A stretch of 49,314 nucleotides of DNA from Noviherbaspirillum denitrificans (GCF_002211445.1 NZ_LSTO01000001.1:4223-53536), one strand, 5' to 3'; positions 8,713 through 16,418 are shown, counted from the stretch's first letter. The notes: a model not told the origin generated them from the sequence alone. Numbers and translations are program-made.

Positions 8713-9191
8713 GCAGCAAAGCCAGGCCGGAAGCACCGGCGAACCCGAAACAGTCCGACTCCACCACGCGCGCGGAAGCACAACTGCGCGGCGCCTCGGT
8801 GCGCATCACGGATGCGCGGGTGAAGGTGCTGGCGGCGCTGCTCGACGCGGAGCGGGCGTTTTCGCACCAGGATGTGCAGGAAGCGTTCGCCGACATGGAC
8901 CGGGTCACACTCTACCGCGCGCTCGACTGCCTGACCGATGCCGGGCTGGCGCACAAGATCGCCGGCGACGACCGCGTATTCCGCTACAGCGCGGGCGCCG
9001 AACACGGCAGCGAGCCGCATCACCAGCACGGACATTTCAAGTGCACCCGCTGCTCGCGCGTGTTCTGCCTCGACAGCATCGCGGAAGCGGAAACCCTGCA
9101 GAACGCCCTGCAGCAATCGCTGGGCAAGGGCTTCCGCAGCCACGATATTGAATTCACGATCAAAGGATGGTGCGCCGACTGCGCCAGCTGA
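8709..9191 (+). CDS. zur: Fur-family transcriptional regulator, probable zinc regulator Zur
   Basis: This 160-residue Fur-superfamily protein has a winged helix with the recognition-helix signature RVTLYRAL (65-72). A His cluster HHQHGHF (104-110) follows, then two CxxC pairs (Cys112/115 and Cys155/158) forming the structural zinc site. It is assigned to Zur rather than Fur because a COG0523 GTPase starts 4 nt downstream and probably shares the transcript, and because a shared palindrome marks its own promoter and a metal-related ABC operon. The ATG at 8709 is chosen by alignment; an upstream in-frame TTG (8658) lies inside the operator and is unlikely. PerR or another Fur-type specificity is not excluded. 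Confidence 0.85.
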   Translation: MSSKARPEAPANPKQSDSTTRAEAQLRGASVRITDARVKVLAALLDAERAFSHQDVQEAFADMDRVTLYRALDCLTDAGLAHKIAGDDRVFRYSAGAEHGSEPHHQHGHFKCTRCSRVFCLDSIAEAETLQNALQQSLGKGFRSHDIEFTIKGWCADCAS

Positions 9192-9195
9192 ACCC

Positions 9196-10233
9196 ATGAC
9201 TCTCGTTCCCGCAACCATACTCACCGGCTTCCTCGGCGCCGGCAAGACCACGCTCCTCAACCGCATCCTGCGCGAGCCGCATGGCCACCGCATTGCGGTC
9301 ATTGAAAACGAGTTCGGTGAAGAAAACATCGACAACGAAATCCTGGTCCAGGACAGCAACGAACAGATCGTCGAAATGAGCAACGGCTGCATCTGCTGCA
9401 CCGTGCGCGGCGACCTGATCCTCGCGCTCGGCACGCTGGCGCAGAAACGCAATGCCGGCGAACTCGACTTCGACCATGTGGTAATCGAAACCACCGGCCT
9501 TGCCAACCCGGGCCCGGTCGCGCAGACCTTCTTCATGGATGACGAAGTCGCCTCGCATTACATGCTCGACGCCGTGATTACCGTCGTCGACGCCAAGCAT
9601 GCGATGCAGCAGCTCGACGAGCATGAAGAAGCCCAGCGCCAGGTCGGTTTCGCCGACCGGCTGCTGCTGTCGAAGACCGATCTCGTCAGCGCCGATGATG
9701 TGGATGCCCTCACCTCCCGCATCAAGCGCATCAATCCTCGCGCGCCGATCCGCAAAGTCGATTTCGGCCAGATGCCGGTCAATGAAGTGCTGGACCTGCG
9801 CGGCTTCAACCTCAACGACAAGGTCGAGATCGATCCGGATTTCCTGGCCGAGGAAGAGCACGAACACCACCATGAATGCGGCGAGCATTGCGGCCACGAC
9901 CATCACCACCACGGCCACCGGCATTCGAACCATACGGATGAAATCGCAGCCTTTGTCTTCCGCAGCGACCGTCCCTTCAACACCGCCCGGCTGGATGAAT
10001 TCCTGGGCAGCCTGGTGCAGGTCTTCGGCCCGCGCATGTTGCGTTACAAGGGCGTGCTGTGGATGGAAGGCGCCGACCGCAAGGTGGTTTTCCAGGGCGT
10101 GCACCAGTCCATGGGCACCGACATTGGCGCGAAATGGACCGAGGGGGAAGCACGCGGAAGCAAAATGGTGTTTATAGGAAAGAATCTCCCGAAAGAAACA
10201 TTTATTAGCGGTTTGGAACAGTGTTTGGTATAA
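9196..10233 (+). CDS. COG0523 G3E-family GTPase, putative zinc metallochaperone
   Basis: This 345-residue protein has a Walker A GFLGAGKTT (11-19), the family's metal-binding CxCC (Cys65, Cys67, Cys68 in NGCICCT), an SKTD base-recognition motif (159-162), a His/Glu/Cys-rich insertion (221-246, HEHHHECGEHCGHDHHHHG), and a C-terminal CobW domain. G3E GTPases load or move metals; members beside Zur are linked to zinc allocation during starvation (ZigA/ZagA/YciC type). It is co-transcribed with the regulator just upstream. Cobalamin or nitrile-hydratase roles seen in other CobW relatives are less likely here because no such genes are nearby. Confidence 0.9.
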   Translation: MTLVPATILTGFLGAGKTTLLNRILREPHGHRIAVIENEFGEENIDNEILVQDSNEQIVEMSNGCICCTVRGDLILALGTLAQKRNAGELDFDHVVIETTGLANPGPVAQTFFMDDEVASHYMLDAVITVVDAKHAMQQLDEHEEAQRQVGFADRLLLSKTDLVSADDVDALTSRIKRINPRAPIRKVDFGQMPVNEVLDLRGFNLNDKVEIDPDFLAEEEHEHHHECGEHCGHDHHHHGHRHSNHTDEIAAFVFRSDRPFNTARLDEFLGSLVQVFGPRMLRYKGVLWMEGADRKVVFQGVHQSMGTDIGAKWTEGEARGSKMVFIGKNLPKETFISGLEQCLV

Positions 10234-10331
10234 ACTACCCAACATGTATTGACGTAGATTCAAGCAGTGGAGGTAGTCGTTTGGCAAATTGCGCGGCTGA
10301 TAGCCGTACGCGACGCCCGATGGTATCCAAG

Positions 10332-10350
10332 CCTGCCTGAGAACGGCAGG
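10332..10350 (+). terminator. Hairpin between GTPase and dksA
   Basis: CCTGCC (10332-10337) pairs with GGCAGG (10345-10350) around a 7-nt loop. It is followed by AAAGGTTTTC. It could be a weak terminator for the GTPase transcript or part of a long dksA leader. The 171-nt gap also holds a possible -35 TTGACG at 10249. Confidence 0.3.
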
Positions 10351-10404
10351 AAAGGTTTTCGGGCACGGATCAACGGTCGGGCGCTTCATAATAATGAGGG
10401 GACC

Positions 10405-11361
10405 ATGAACGCAACCGTGACAAGATCCGCCACCAAGAGCACATCGGCAAAAAGCGTCAGCAAGACGGCGGCAAAGACCGCTGACCCGGCAAAAGGCAAG
10501 ACTTCCGCCGTGCCGGCAACCCAATCGATCCTGAAAGCGGTTGCAGGAAAAGTGGTGAAAACCGTCGCCAACGCCCTGAAACCCGCCACCAAAACTGCCT
10601 CTTCGTCACTAAAAGCCATTGCCAAACAAGGTAAAACCACGGTAAAAAGCAGTGTTAAACCTTCGGCAAAAACAAACGCCAAAGGAGCTACCGTCGCAAA
10701 AGCAATACCGGCCGCAACCCGGGCAGCCGCCGCAAAGGGCGCTGTACCGAAAGCGGCCAGGGGAGCAACAGCATCGAAGCAGGCTGCGCAGAAGAAGACT
10801 TCGAGCCAGAGTTCCAAGGAGACATCCGGCGCAAGCATGAGCGGAAGCAATGTCAGCGCCGGGTTAACAGATACAATGGAAAAACCCGTAGTTTCGAAAG
10901 TAAGCGAAGTGGCTACCAAAACAACTAAACCGACCGCCGCCCCAGCTGAGGGCCGACTGCTCACCGAAGAGGAAATCCTCAAGATGAGCGACAAGGACTA
11001 CATGAACGAGGCGCAGCTTGCCTTCTTCAAGGCGCGATTGCAGCAGCTCGAACGCGACCTGCTGAAGAACGCCGGCGAAACCACGGAACACCTGCGCGAA
11101 ACCGTGCTCGTTCCCGATCCTGCCGACCGCGCCACGATCGAGGAAGAACACGCGCTGGAACTGCGTACCCGCGACCGCGAGCGCAAGCTGCTGAAGAAGG
11201 TCCAGCAAGCCATCGTCAGCATCGACGCTGGCGAGTACGGCTGGTGCGAAGAGACCGGCGAGCCGATCGGCATCCCGCGTCTGCTGGCACGCCCGACCGC
11301 GACGCTGTCGCTCGAGGCACAACAGCGCCGCGAGCTGAAGCAGAAGCTGTACGGCGACTGA
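10405..11361 (+). CDS. dksA: DksA transcription factor with Lys/Ala-rich N-terminal extension
   Basis: This 318-residue protein starts after GAGGGG. Residues 1-180 are Lys/Ala/Thr/Ser-rich and resemble histone H1-like tails; residues about 185-318 are DksA. The coiled-coil tip PDPADRA keeps Asp238, Asp241 and Ala243, which correspond to the tip residues that act in the RNA polymerase secondary channel with ppGpp. The zinc-finger positions read Cys281, Thr284, Ser302, Ala305, so a four-cysteine site is absent. Such zinc-independent DksA forms are known in alpha- and betaproteobacteria and as DksA2 of Pseudomonas. E. coli DksA is 151 residues. An in-frame ATG at 10984 (residue 194) could give a short form. 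A strong terminator follows. Confidence 0.93.
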   Translation: MNATVTRSATKSTSAKSVSKTAAKTADPAKGKTSAVPATQSILKAVAGKVVKTVANALKPATKTASSSLKAIAKQGKTTVKSSVKPSAKTNAKGATVAKAIPAATRAAAAKGAVPKAARGATASKQAAQKKTSSQSSKETSGASMSGSNVSAGLTDTMEKPVVSKVSEVATKTTKPTAAPAEGRLLTEEEILKMSDKDYMNEAQLAFFKARLQQLERDLLKNAGETTEHLRETVLVPDPADRATIEEEHALELRTRDRERKLLKKVQQAIVSIDAGEYGWCEETGEPIGIPRLLARPTATLSLEAQQRRELKQKLYGD

Positions 11362-11383
11362 CACGCCGGGCTTCGCCGAAACG

Positions 11384-11419
11384 ACAAGCGCACGATCCTT
11401 CGTGCGCTTGTTTGCTTTT
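11384..11419 (+). terminator. Intrinsic terminator of dksA
   Basis: ACAAGCGCACGA (11384-11395) and TCGTGCGCTTGT (11400-11411) make a perfect 12-bp stem with a 4-nt loop, followed by TTGCTTTT. Confidence 0.9.
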
Positions 11420-11460
11420 GGGGCGCCGGAATCCACGGCACTCTTCCTGCCCGGCCACTA

Positions 11461-11466
11461 TATAAT
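11461..11466 (+). promoter_or_regulatory. -10 element of the ABC operon, leaderless start predicted
   Basis: A perfect TATAAT lies 6 nt before the ATG at 11473, so transcription would begin at or near the A of the start codon. No convincing -35 element is visible and no Shine-Dalgarno precedes the ATG. Confidence 0.5.
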
Positions 11467-11483
11467 GCAACTATGTTGCAAAT
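11466..11483. promoter_or_regulatory. Zur-like operator across the ABC operon start codon
   Basis: TGCAA-CTATG-TTGCA (11466-11480) is an inverted repeat with the ATG of the ATPase gene in its centre. It matches the element before the Zur-like gene in 15 of 18 bases, the three differences all falling in the spacer. Binding here would block the predicted transcription start. Confidence 0.65.
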
Positions 11484-12135
11484 ATCCGGCATCACCTACC
11501 GCTATCCGAACGCCACGGGCCAGCAATTGTCCGTGCCTGCGTTTTCCCTCGCCCGGGGCGAGCATGCCGTCATCCTCGGCCCGTCGGGCTGCGGGAAGTC
11601 GACCCTGCTGCACCTGCTGGCGGCCATCCTCACCCCGCAGCAAGGCGAATTGCGTGTCGCCGGCACGGACCTGCGCACGCTGTCGCCACGCGCCGCCGAT
11701 GCCTGGCGCGGCAGCACTGTCGGCTTCCTGCCGCAGAAGCTGGCGCTGGTGCCCAGCCTGAGCGTGCGGGAAAACGTGCTGATGGCCGCCTATGCCAACG
11801 GCCGCCATGCCGACCGCACGCGCGCGGATGCCGTGCTTGAAGCGCTCGGACTCGGCGAGAAGGCCAACGCCAAACCGCACCAGCTCAGCCAGGGCCAGCA
11901 GCAGCGTGTCGCCATTGCGCGCGCGCTGTTCAATCATCCCGCCCTGCTGCTGGCCGACGAGCCTACCGCCAATCTCGACGATGGCGCCTGCGCCGTGGCG
12001 ATCGGGCTGCTGACCACGCAGGCAGAGCAAAACGGCGCATCGCTCGTCATTGCCACCCACGATGCCCGCGTGCTGGCAGCCCTGCCCGGCGCCAACCTGC
12101 TGCGCCTTGGCCGCACTGCGACGGAGGCCGAATGA
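11473..12135 (+). CDS. ABC transporter ATP-binding protein (LolD/MacB type)
   Basis: This 220-residue ATPase has Walker A GPSGCGKST (about residues 36-44), the signature LSQGQQQR, Walker B LLLADEPTANLD and the switch His (IATHDAR). LolD/MacB-type ATPases pair with FtsX-like permeases and do mechanical work on periplasmic substrates or lipoproteins rather than classical import. The downstream permease starts in its stop codon (ATGA). The start codon lies within the Zur-like palindrome and lacks a ribosome-binding site. Substrate unknown; zinc-related by regulation, which is inference. Confidence 0.93.
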   Translation: MLQISGITYRYPNATGQQLSVPAFSLARGEHAVILGPSGCGKSTLLHLLAAILTPQQGELRVAGTDLRTLSPRAADAWRGSTVGFLPQKLALVPSLSVRENVLMAAYANGRHADRTRADAVLEALGLGEKANAKPHQLSQGQQQRVAIARALFNHPALLLADEPTANLDDGACAVAIGLLTTQAEQNGASLVIATHDARVLAALPGANLLRLGRTATEAE

Positions 12136-13343
12136 CCCGCATCAATGCCTTCACGCTGGCCCTCAAGTCCCTGCGCCACAAGCCGCTGTCGACCGCGGTC
12201 AACCTCGTCCTGATGGCAGTCGGAGTCGCCATGATGTCCTTCGTGCTGTCGGCCTCGCAGCAGCTGGAAGAACGCGCATTGCGGGATGCAAACGGGATCG
12301 ACCTGGTGGTCGGGGCCAAAGGCTCCCCGCTGCAACTGATCCTGTCCTCGATCTATCACATCGACATCCCGACCGGGAACATTCCGCTCGCGACAGCGGC
12401 AGATCTTCAGAAGAACCGCATGGTGAAGAAAGTCATCCCGCTGGCGCTCGGCGACAGCTTCAAGGGTTTTCGCATCGTTGGCACGACGTCCGACTACATC
12501 GCGCACTACAGCGGCGAGATCGCACAGGGAAAAATGTTCGATGCGCCCATGCAGGCCGTTCTCGGCGCACAAGCGGCCGCCAATACCGGACTCACGCCTG
12601 GCGGGCGCTTCATCGGCTCGCACGGCATTGCGGGCGGAGGCGACGGCCATGGCGACGCGCCGTTCACCGTCACCGGCGTGCTCAAACCGACCGGCTCCGT
12701 ACTCGACCGTCTCGTGCTGACGCCGGTGGAATCCGTCTGGCACATGCACGAAGGACACGGCGCAAGCCATGACGAGGAAGAAAAGGACGGGATGGATGAA
12801 GAGCGCGAATTGACCGCCCTGCTGGTCCAGTACGCATCGCCGCTGGCAGCCGCAATGCTGCCGCGCGCCGTCAACAGCCAGCCGGGGCTGCAGGCCGCCC
12901 AGCCGGCCTTCGAATCGGCCAAGCTGTTCCGCATGCTTGGCGTTGGCGTCGACGTCCTGCGCGGCATCGCGGGCATCATGCTGCTGTCGGCAGCGCTGTC
13001 GATGTTCGTCGCGCTCTACAGTGCGCTGGAAGAGCGCAAAACCGACCTGGCCATCCTGCGCACGCTCGGCGCGCCGCCGCGCAAGCTGCTGTCGCTGCTG
13101 CTGGTGGAAGGGCTCTTGCTGGCGTCCGCGGGGGCGGCGCTGGGCTGGCTTGCCGGCCACGCCGCACTAGAGATCCTCGGGCGCACGATGTCCGATGGCC
13201 AGAACTTGACGTTGGACGGCTGGCATGTCGCACAAGCGGAAGCATGGCTGGTTCCGGTCGCCCTTGCCATCGGCTTCACTGCCGCCTTGCTGCCGGCGCT
13301 GCGGGCTTATCGTACCGACATCGCTACCACCTTGTCTCACTGA
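12132..13343 (+). CDS. FtsX-family ABC permease with His-rich periplasmic segment
   Basis: This 403-residue permease has the MacB/LolC topology: one N-terminal membrane helix (about 20-42), a large periplasmic domain (about 45-270) and three C-terminal helices (about 272-395). Residues 204-226 are rich in His, Asp and Glu (HMHEGHGASHDEEE), and GDGHGD lies near 170. Both lie in the predicted periplasmic domain and could bind metal. It overlaps the ATPase gene by 4 nt and is followed, after 97 nt, by a DUF3299 gene. ABC-FtsX-DUF3299 sets occur in other proteobacteria without an established function. Confidence 0.9.
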   Translation: MTRINAFTLALKSLRHKPLSTAVNLVLMAVGVAMMSFVLSASQQLEERALRDANGIDLVVGAKGSPLQLILSSIYHIDIPTGNIPLATAADLQKNRMVKKVIPLALGDSFKGFRIVGTTSDYIAHYSGEIAQGKMFDAPMQAVLGAQAAANTGLTPGGRFIGSHGIAGGGDGHGDAPFTVTGVLKPTGSVLDRLVLTPVESVWHMHEGHGASHDEEEKDGMDEERELTALLVQYASPLAAAMLPRAVNSQPGLQAAQPAFESAKLFRMLGVGVDVLRGIAGIMLLSAALSMFVALYSALEERKTDLAILRTLGAPPRKLLSLLLVEGLLLASAGAALGWLAGHAALEILGRTMSDGQNLTLDGWHVAQAEAWLVPVALAIGFTAALLPALRAYRTDIATTLSH

Positions 13344-13440
13344 ATCCGGGGAGAACGTTTTGGTGCGCCCGCTGTCCCTGTTACCGTCTGCCGCAAGGCG
13401 TAGAATTCCTGCGTATCCAGGTCATTTTTTTGGAGGTGTC

Positions 13441-13941
13441 ATGAAGGGATCATGGCGTTATTTGTTGATTGCCGCGCTCGCCGCTCCCATCCTTGCTGGT
13501 GCACAGGCCGGGCCGGGTGCCAGCCACGTCCCGCCGCCGAACGCGCCGCCGCCGCCAATGCAGCCGCTGCCAGAAATCAAGGGTGTGGTGTCCTGGAACA
13601 CGCTGGCCAAGGTCAAGCAGATCAAGACCAAGGACCGCATCCTGCCCGAGTTCGCAAAAGAGATCACTGCCCTCGACAATACCGAAGTCAAGATACAGGG
13701 CTTCATGATGCCGCTGGAACCGGGCGAGAAGCAAAAGCATTTCCTGATCTCGCTCACCCCGCAAAGCTGCTCGTTCTGCCTGCCTGCCGGCCCCGAAGGC
13801 GTGGTCGAAGTAAAGAGCAAGACGCCTGTGAAGTACACCTTCGAGCCGGTCGTTTTGTCGGGCAAGATGACCGTGCTGAAGGATGATCCGATGGGCCTGT
13901 ATTACCGCCTCACCGAAGCCGCGCCGGTCTCTCTGAAATAA
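13441..13941 (+). CDS. DUF3299 periplasmic protein
   Basis: This 166-residue precursor has a signal peptide ending AGAQA (about residue 23), a Pro-rich linker (30-44) and a DUF3299 domain holding a CSFC pair (Cys110, Cys113) that could bind metal or be redox-active. Translation starts after a strong GGAGG. It lies after the ABC permease and is probably co-transcribed with it, suggesting a soluble or surface partner. Function is unknown. Confidence 0.82.
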   Translation: MKGSWRYLLIAALAAPILAGAQAGPGASHVPPPNAPPPPMQPLPEIKGVVSWNTLAKVKQIKTKDRILPEFAKEITALDNTEVKIQGFMMPLEPGEKQKHFLISLTPQSCSFCLPAGPEGVVEVKSKTPVKYTFEPVVLSGKMTVLKDDPMGLYYRLTEAAPVSLK

Positions 13942-14336
13942 GACCCCGTCCCCGCGTGTACTTTCATTCGGGATTGCAGCTAGAGGACGACTGTCTCGAT
14001 TGCACAACGCGCGCCCAATGCGGAAGTGCGCTATTCGAACAGTTCGCGCGAGGTATTCGACACTTTAGACCTCGGTGATACGGCATTGGAAAAAGAGCGT
14101 TCCTGCAAGACATCCGGCTGCCAATGCCGGTATTGCCGAATGTTGCGCTGCAACCTGGACATTACATCGTTGCCGGCATTCGCACACGTTTCTCAACGTG
14201 CTTGCCAGCATGCTGCCAGTTTGACAAATGCAAGTTGAGTCGTTGTAATGGCAAGCCGGTATGCTATTTGTGTTACCTTAGAAATCCGCCCTGTGCCTCC
14301 GGCGACGGGGCGCAGAACAGCCATCTCAGGGAAAAC
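13942..14336. other. 395-nt gene-free stretch with inverted repeats
   Basis: I see no convincing gene. The stretch holds CGAGGT/ACCTCG (14049-14054 with 14069-14074) and an 8-bp repeat AATGCCGG/CCGGCATT (14123-14130 with 14173-14180) enclosing GTTGC/GCAAC (14142-14146 with 14150-14154). A strong promoter at 14221 follows. A 70-codon frame at 14026 has no ribosome-binding site or recognisable similarity. Confidence 0.5.
14221..14249 (+). promoter_or_regulatory. sigma-70 promoter of the STAS-like gene
   Basis: TTGACA (14221-14226), a 17-nt spacer and TGTAAT (14244-14249) form a near-consensus promoter. The predicted start, about 14256, gives a leader of about 80 nt. Confidence 0.75.
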
Positions 14337-15755
14337 GTGGGGATCTTTTCGCTTTTCGGTAAGAAGGACAGCCGCCAGGCCAAACCTGCGGACAAGGACT
14401 CTGCCCGCGGGAAGAAACCGTCAGGTACGCAACAAGTCGTCAACAAGACGACGACCACCTCAACGACCCGTGTGCCGACTGTCAAGCGCGACGCCAAGAC
14501 AGCCCTAGCCACTGCCCTGAAGATCGACGCCATCGAATCCGAAATGTCGTCCGAGTTCGTCAGCATCACGACGCAACAACCGACGACGCAGCAAAAGAAG
14601 CCTCCCCCCTCTGCACCGAAGCCTGCGCCGCAGCAGGACAAGCCACGCGCCGAGGCTGAAAAGACGGCACCGCCCGTACCCGAGATCTCGCAGCAAGCAC
14701 CCGCCGACATGGGCACCACCACCGACTTCCTGCTCGACGGCCAGAGCGCCATCGTCGACATGGCGACGCCGGCATCCGATGCCGCAGCCGTGATCGAGGA
14801 AGCGGCGATCATGTACGCGAACGGCCAGGCAGTCGTCGTCGAGCACACGCTTCGCTCGGCCATCGAGGAAGACATGCTGGGCGACCTCACGCGCACCGCG
14901 TGGCTGATGCTGTTCGACCTGTACCAGATCGGCGGCAAGAAACAGGAATTCGAAAACCTGTCCATCGACTTCGCGAGCAAGTTCGAAACCTCGCCGCCGG
15001 GATGGATCGAAAATGCGTGCGAGGCCACGCCTTCCGCGCAAGCCGCGACGCCGCTGGTGCCATTCGCGGGCAAGCTCGACGGCAGCTGCGTCAAGCATGT
15101 CGAACGCGCGCTGAAGCTTGGCGAGAATTACCGTGCATTGCGGCTCGAATTCGCAAAGGTGACGGAAGCCACGACCGAAGGCTGCACCCTGCTGCTCGGC
15201 CTGTTTCGCAAACTGCAGAAAACCGAGCACGACCTCATCCTCGTCGGCGCACCCGAATTGGCCACGCGGATTCGCGCCATCATCGAGACCGGCCGCCGCG
15301 ACGACACCGAGGACGCCTGGCTGCTGCTGCTCGAAATCCTGCGCCTGCTGAACCAGGAAAAGGAATTCGAGGAAACCAGCATCGACTACTGCATCACCTT
15401 CGAAGTTTCGCCGCCCGCCTTCGCCGCGCCGAAGAGCAAGGTCACTACGGCGAGCACCGAAGCCACCCAGAAAGCGATGGAAGGTTTCCCGATGCCGTCC
15501 GTGGTCGAAGGACGCATCGACAACCTGATCCTCGCGATCGCCGCCTATTCCGACGAACACAGCCCCGCTGTCATCGACTGCTCGAATCTTAACCGCGTCG
15601 ATTTCAATGCGGCTGGGCGCCTGCTGACCGGTTTGGGGCCGTTTTGCGGCGCGGGCAAGGTCATCGAATTCCACCACGTCAACCACCTCGTTTCTGAACT
15701 GTTCAACGTCATCGGCCTGAAGGACGTCGCCCGCATCGTTCCGCGGAAGAACTGA
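14337..15755 (+). CDS. Two-module STAS-like domain protein, function unknown
   Basis: This 472-residue cytoplasmic protein starts at a GTG after CAGGGAA (VGIFSLFGKKDSRQ). Residues 10-125 are a low-complexity Lys/Thr/Pro/Gln linker. A helical segment (about 187-223) ending EFENLSIDFASKFETSPPGW is repeated at about 326-362 as EFEETSIDYCITFEVSPPAF. Each is followed by a STAS-like alpha/beta domain (about 239-320 and 385-470). The second contains VIDCSNLNRVDFNAAG, reminiscent of anti-sigma-factor antagonist folds. The internal duplication is clear; the STAS assignment is by pattern. It has its own promoter and terminator. Role unknown; a scaffold or partner-switch component is a guess. Confidence 0.8.
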   Translation: MGIFSLFGKKDSRQAKPADKDSARGKKPSGTQQVVNKTTTTSTTRVPTVKRDAKTALATALKIDAIESEMSSEFVSITTQQPTTQQKKPPPSAPKPAPQQDKPRAEAEKTAPPVPEISQQAPADMGTTTDFLLDGQSAIVDMATPASDAAAVIEEAAIMYANGQAVVVEHTLRSAIEEDMLGDLTRTAWLMLFDLYQIGGKKQEFENLSIDFASKFETSPPGWIENACEATPSAQAATPLVPFAGKLDGSCVKHVERALKLGENYRALRLEFAKVTEATTEGCTLLLGLFRKLQKTEHDLILVGAPELATRIRAIIETGRRDDTEDAWLLLLEILRLLNQEKEFEETSIDYCITFEVSPPAFAAPKSKVTTASTEATQKAMEGFPMPSVVEGRIDNLILAIAAYSDEHSPAVIDCSNLNRVDFNAAGRLLTGLGPFCGAGKVIEFHHVNHLVSELFNVIGLKDVARIVPRKN

Positions 15756-15771
15756 ACCACCGCGCTTTTTT
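15742..15771 (+). terminator. Terminator overlapping the STAS gene stop
   Basis: CGCGG (15742-15746) pairs with CCGCG (15760-15764) around a 13-nt loop that contains the TGA stop, followed by C and six Ts. The stem is short, so efficiency is uncertain. Confidence 0.5.
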
Positions 15772-15784
15772 GTCGCCCGGTCGG

Positions 15785-15812
15785 CTTGTAATCCGGCACC
15801 CTGCCCTCATCT
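15785..15812 (+). promoter_or_regulatory. sigma-32 (heat-shock) promoter of hslVU
   Basis: CTTGTAA (15785-15791), 13 nt, then CCTCATCT (15805-15812) matches the RpoH consensus CTTGAAA-N13-CCCCATNT with one mismatch in each box. It lies about 70 nt before hslV, a classical heat-shock gene. Confidence 0.7.
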
Positions 15813-15881
15813 GCGGTTGAATACCCGAACACCCCGTTGCCGATGCGCATTTCCGGCGCCGGCATTTCAGCAGAGGAAAGC

Positions 15882-16418
15882 ATGGAACAATTTCACGGCA
15901 CTACCATTCTGTCCGTCCGTCGCGGCAATACCGTCGCGCTGGGCGGCGACGGCCAGGTCACGCTCGGCAATATCGTCATGAAAGGCAGCGCCCGCAAGGT
16001 GCGCAAGCTGTACCAGGGCAAGGTGCTTGCCGGCTTCGCGGGTGGCACGGCCGATGCATTCACCCTGATCGAGCGCTTTGAGGGCAAACTGGAAAAGCAC
16101 CAGGGCAACCTGATGCGCGCCTCGGTCGAACTGGCCAAGGACTGGCGCACCGACCGCATGCTGCGCCGCCTGGAAGCGATGCTGCTGGTGGCGGATCGCG
16201 AATCGACCCTGATCATCACCGGCAACGGCGACGTGCTGGAACCGGAGAGCGGCATCGGTGCGATCGGCTCCGGCGGCGCGTATGCGCAATCGGCCGCCAA
16301 GGCGCTGCAGGAAAACACCGACCTGCCGCCGGTCGAGATCGTGAAGAAAGCGCTCACTATCGCCGGCGAACTCTGCATCTACACCAACCTGTCGCACACC
16401 ATCGAGACCCTCGAATAA
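15882..16418 (+). CDS. hslV: ATP-dependent protease HslVU, peptidase subunit
   Basis: This 178-residue precursor of the proteasome-like peptidase starts [15 protein letters not shown]. Removal of six residues would expose Thr7 as the catalytic N-terminal nucleophile. [11 protein letters not shown] and the other core beta-type motifs are intact. It forms a double hexamer capped by HslU and degrades misfolded or regulatory proteins. The ATG at 15882 follows AGAGGAA; an upstream in-frame ATG at 15837 would add a non-homologous extension that prevents normal autoprocessing. It is transcribed with hslU, 25 nt downstream. Confidence 0.97.
   Translation: MEQFHGTTILSVRRGNTVALGGDGQVTLGNIVMKGSARKVRKLYQGKVLAGFAGGTADAFTLIERFEGKLEKHQGNLMRASVELAKDWRTDRMLRRLEAMLLVADRESTLIITGNGDVLEPESGIGAIGSGGAYAQSAAKALQENTDLPPVEIVKKALTIAGELCIYTNLSHTIETLE

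Noticed and set aside
14026-14238. 70-codon Cys-rich small frame
   Set aside because: GTG start without ribosome-binding site, no similarity recognised, overlaps inverted repeats and ends at the promoter of the next gene.
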